This document shows positions 36,293-38,122 of a DNA stretch of 38,122 nt, piece after piece. Made by a program: the position numbers and the translations under genes. Source of the DNA: Pseudomonadaceae bacterium (lineage in GTDB: Bacteria > Pseudomonadota > Gammaproteobacteria > Pseudomonadales > Pseudomonadaceae). The notes under the pieces are model-generated. The model saw only the letters and a program-made list of their open reading frames with translations. It did not search any database and had not been told where the DNA came from. The stretch is from positions 1 to 38,122 of the forward strand of contig JAIERF010000243.1 in the NCBI GenBank assembly GCA_019747075.1, written 5' to 3'. Position 1 is the first letter of the stretch. Each line of letters opens with the position of its first letter.

Positions 36293-36321
36293 TTGACACG
36301 GTCCTTTTGCGTCGTTACGAT
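36293..36321 (+). promoter_or_regulatory. Sigma-70 type promoter before the VPLPA-CTERM pair
   Basis: Perfect -35 TTGACA (36293-36298), 17-base spacer, -10 TACGAT (36316-36321). Expected start near 36328, about 39 bp before the ATG of the first VPLPA-CTERM gene. Together with the sigma-54 site it suggests dual control. Confidence 0.65.
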
Positions 36322-36366
36322 CCTCTACAAGTGTTAAAGGATGGTCTTGCGCACAAGGAGTGTGGT

Positions 36367-37023
36367 ATGCGTCAGATAATCGTCGTCAAATTGCTACCGC
36401 TTCTATTCCTATTCTTTGGTCTGGTATTGCCAGTCCAAGCGGCAAGCCTTGCCTATGGTTTTTCATCCCTCAGTAACAAATCGCCTGAATACTTAAGCGC
36501 TCAGCTTAGGATGGCTGTTACTGAAGTCCATGGCGGAGCATTGTTTACTTTTGGTAACGCTGCAGGTGTGCCGTCATCAATAACTGATATTTACTTTGAT
36601 GATGCAGTAACGCCTCTCTTTACTTCAATTAGCTATCAATCTGCTTCCGAATCGGGTGTTGCCTTCGATAGTCAGGCGACTCCTGCGAATCTTCCTGGTG
36701 GTAAATCTATTGGCTTTTTGGCTGATTACTCTGGTGATGCTAATGCTCAGCCGCTAGGTGTCATCGACGGTGGCGTTAACTCTAAAGAAGAGTGGGTAAG
36801 TTTTCTTGGCTTGTGGGCCAACGCCGCTACCTTTGATGGTTTGCTTACGGCCCTTGCTAGTGATGATTTCAGGGTTGGTCTGCATATTCAGGCCATAGGT
36901 GGGCAAGGAGTCTCAGGCTCATATGTCAATCAACTGAATCCTGTGCCGCTTCCTGCCGCGGCATGGTTATTTGCTTCTGCGCTGTTTGGCTTTGTTGTAG
37001 TGGCCAATCGACGGAAGGTGTAA
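36367..37023 (+). CDS. VPLPA-CTERM protein, likely XrtD substrate
   Basis: 218-residue secreted protein: signal peptide (about 1-26, PVQAA), a cysteine-free middle ending in FRVGLHIQAIGGQGVSGSYVN, then VPLPAAAWLFASALFGF (from residue 193) and NRRKV. The middle and tail match a widespread family of PEP/VPLPA-CTERM proteins without known function. ATG at 36367 has AAGGAG six bases upstream; the open frame back to 36163 crosses the promoter region and is not coding. The second VPLPA gene follows 38 bp downstream. Confidence 0.88.
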   Translation: MRQIIVVKLLPLLFLFFGLVLPVQAASLAYGFSSLSNKSPEYLSAQLRMAVTEVHGGALFTFGNAAGVPSSITDIYFDDAVTPLFTSISYQSASESGVAFDSQATPANLPGGKSIGFLADYSGDANAQPLGVIDGGVNSKEEWVSFLGLWANAATFDGLLTALASDDFRVGLHIQAIGGQGVSGSYVNQLNPVPLPAAAWLFASALFGFVVVANRRKV

Positions 37024-37061
37024 GTGGTAGGTTTAAACATTCGCGGTAACAGGGGGTTCTT

Positions 37062-37634
37062 ATGAAAATGTTTCAGAAGTTAGGCTTGGCGGCGGTGTTG
37101 CTCGCGTCCGCACAGGTTGCAACTGCTGCATCCGTTCCGAATATGGGCTTTGAAAGCGGTCTGGCACCTTGGTCTGGTTCGGGTACCGTGCAAACAGGTC
37201 TGGCTGCGTTCTCCGGTAATTCGTATGGTCAGTTGGTCGGTAATCAGACTCTTTCCCAGGTTGTAAATCTGGTTGCTGGTCAGGCGTATGAATTCGTATG
37301 GCGCTTTATCGCTGGCGATTATATGCCGTTTAATGATGCTGCTGTTGTAGTCAAAGATGGTGGTTCTACCGTTTTGGCGAGTGTTGCGACTGTTGGCAAT
37401 TATAGTGATAGTGGCTGGAACTATTTCAACTGGATTCCGCAAAGTGATTACAGCGGTGAGCTGAAGTTTAGTGTTAGCAACATCGGCGACAACCAGCTCG
37501 ATTCTAAGCTGTTGTTGGATGCGGCTGTTCCATTGCCTGGTGCGGCGCTGCTGTTCGGCTCGGCTCTGTTGGGTGCTGGCGCGCTGCGTCGTCGTAAAAT
37601 GGCCGTCAAGAAGGATGCAATGGTTGCTGCCTAA
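37062..37634 (+). CDS. VPLPA-CTERM protein with carbohydrate-binding-like domain, likely XrtD substrate
   Basis: 190-residue secreted protein: signal peptide (about 1-23), a cysteine-free domain beginning NMGFESGLAPWSGSG, the N-x-x-F-E-x-G-x-x-x-W opening common to CBM-like jelly-roll domains in secreted proteins, then VPLPGAALLFGSALLG (from 156), RRRK and an 11-residue extra tail. Carbohydrate binding would fit retention in the exopolysaccharide, but is inference. ATG at 37062 with AGGGGG upstream. Same transcript as the preceding VPLPA gene; ended by the terminator at 37651. Confidence 0.9.
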   Translation: MKMFQKLGLAAVLLASAQVATAASVPNMGFESGLAPWSGSGTVQTGLAAFSGNSYGQLVGNQTLSQVVNLVAGQAYEFVWRFIAGDYMPFNDAAVVVKDGGSTVLASVATVGNYSDSGWNYFNWIPQSDYSGELKFSVSNIGDNQLDSKLLLDAAVPLPGAALLFGSALLGAGALRRRKMAVKKDAMVAA

Positions 37635-37650
37635 CCATTCTTTTGGCTCG

Positions 37651-37682
37651 AAAAAGGGGGGGATATTTCCCTCCTTTTTTTT
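37651..37682 (+). terminator. Rho-independent terminator after the VPLPA-CTERM pair
   Basis: An 11-bp stem AAAAAGGGGGG / CCCTCCTTTTT (one G-U pair), 7-base loop, followed by more T. It lies 16 bases after the stop at 37634 and separates the substrate pair from the export gene. Confidence 0.9.
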
Positions 37683-37724
37683 GGGTGACGTTTCCACAGG
37701 TAGTAAATCGGAGGAGTCCCGATA

Positions 37725-38122
37725 ATGCGTTTTTTCTTGCTTGCGTTGTGCATGCTATCGGCCTGGTGTGGGGCTGCTAATGCTGATGAAAAAAGCGGGG
37801 CATACTTACTAAATCCAGGTGATGTAATCCTAGTTTCGGTTTGGCGCGAAGACGATCTACAACTAGAGGTGCGTGTGCTGCCCGATGGCAGTGTCACCTT
37901 TCCCTTGGCTGGACGAGTTGAAGTGGCAGGACTTGACTCTACTGCCGTTGCGCAGAAAATAGCATCCAGGCTTGAGGAGTACCTGCCCGAGCCAAGCGTG
38001 AGTGTGGTGATTAATGATATACAGGGCAATATGGTCTATGTACTGGGTAAAGTAACCCGGCCTGGACCTGTTGTAATGACGGGGCCGACTTCGGTGCTGC
38101 AAGCATTGAGTATGTCCGGCGG
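37725..38122 (+). CDS. Wza-like polysaccharide export protein, 5' part (cut by window end)
   Basis: First 132 residues of an open frame running off the right edge. Signal peptide MRFFLLALCMLSAWCGAANA, then the polysaccharide-export (Poly_export) domain: YLLNPGDVILVSVWREDDL, VLPDGSVTFPLAGRVEVAG, and the start of a SLBB domain (MVYVLGKVTRPGPVVM). It would form the outer-membrane/periplasmic channel for the polysaccharide started by the sugar transferase at 34688. No lipobox Cys follows the leader at the usual place, unlike classic Wza. ATG at 37725 with GGAGG upstream. Confidence 0.92.
   Translation, partial: MRFFLLALCMLSAWCGAANADEKSGAYLLNPGDVILVSVWREDDLQLEVRVLPDGSVTFPLAGRVEVAGLDSTAVAQKIASRLEEYLPEPSVSVVINDIQGNMVYVLGKVTRPGPVVMTGPTSVLQALSMSG

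Noticed and set aside
36163-36366. N-terminal extension of the first VPLPA-CTERM gene to 36163
   Set aside because: It would bury the signal peptide and run through two promoter candidates; ATG 36367 has AAGGAG and a normal leader.

Overview
The window looks like a Pseudomonas chromosome (Gammaproteobacteria). Evidence for this: high-GC coding DNA in the left two thirds; Pseudomonas-type families (bifunctional MnmC, tandem-domain polyphosphate:AMP phosphotransferase beside a thiolase, PauB-like oxidase, YheU, DUF2804); and a block fumC - DUF2804 - DUF2059 - BolA - TrhO - DsbA-like - ABC exporter that, from memory, matches the gene order around fumC2 in P. aeruginosa PAO1. Species cannot be fixed from the sequence alone.

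Left edge (1-203): the first 72 bases fold as domains V and VI of a group II intron, so a retroelement ends here, directly upstream of a membrane GGDEF/EAL protein. Positions 204-25,230 are mostly housekeeping and signalling genes: cyclic-di-GMP enzyme, short-chain dehydrogenase, YheU protein, 7TMR-DISM hybrid histidine kinase, CsoR/FrmR-like repressor, MnmC, PAP, thiolase, fumarase C, the BolA/TrhO/DsbA-like/ABC run, a LysR regulator, a PauB-like oxidase, an RluA-type pseudouridine synthase and an FMN reductase. Several REP-like palindromes and hairpins lie between genes around 23,090-25,310.

Right part (25,262-38,122): an exopolysaccharide and exosortase island, visibly poorer in GC (two sampled 60-base lines near 34.8 and 35.4 kb are 40% GC), fenced on its left by a perfect 20-bp stem terminator. 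It holds two separate exosortase modules. The minus-strand module is PEP-CTERM protein (VPEP signal) - XrtB-type exosortase - EpsI - EpsD-type prolyl isomerase lipoprotein. The plus-strand module is a fused exosortase/EpsI of the XrtD type, then a PrsT-like TPR lipoprotein, an AAA ATPase, an undecaprenyl-phosphate sugar transferase, two VPLPA-CTERM proteins and the start of a Wza-like export protein. A third VPLPA-CTERM protein is transcribed divergently from xrtD. The likely division of labour is that XrtB processes the VPEP protein, XrtD processes the three VPLP proteins, and the polysaccharide genes make and export the matrix with which these proteins associate.

The most notable points are the pairing of two exosortases with motif-matched substrates; a VPLPA protein whose only mature cysteine (WCVD) and a QLAIWE motif resemble the Cys-Gln thioester signature of Gram-positive adhesins; sigma-54-like promoters before substrate genes of both modules; and a perfect CRP/Vfr-type site between the divergent VPLPA gene and xrtD.
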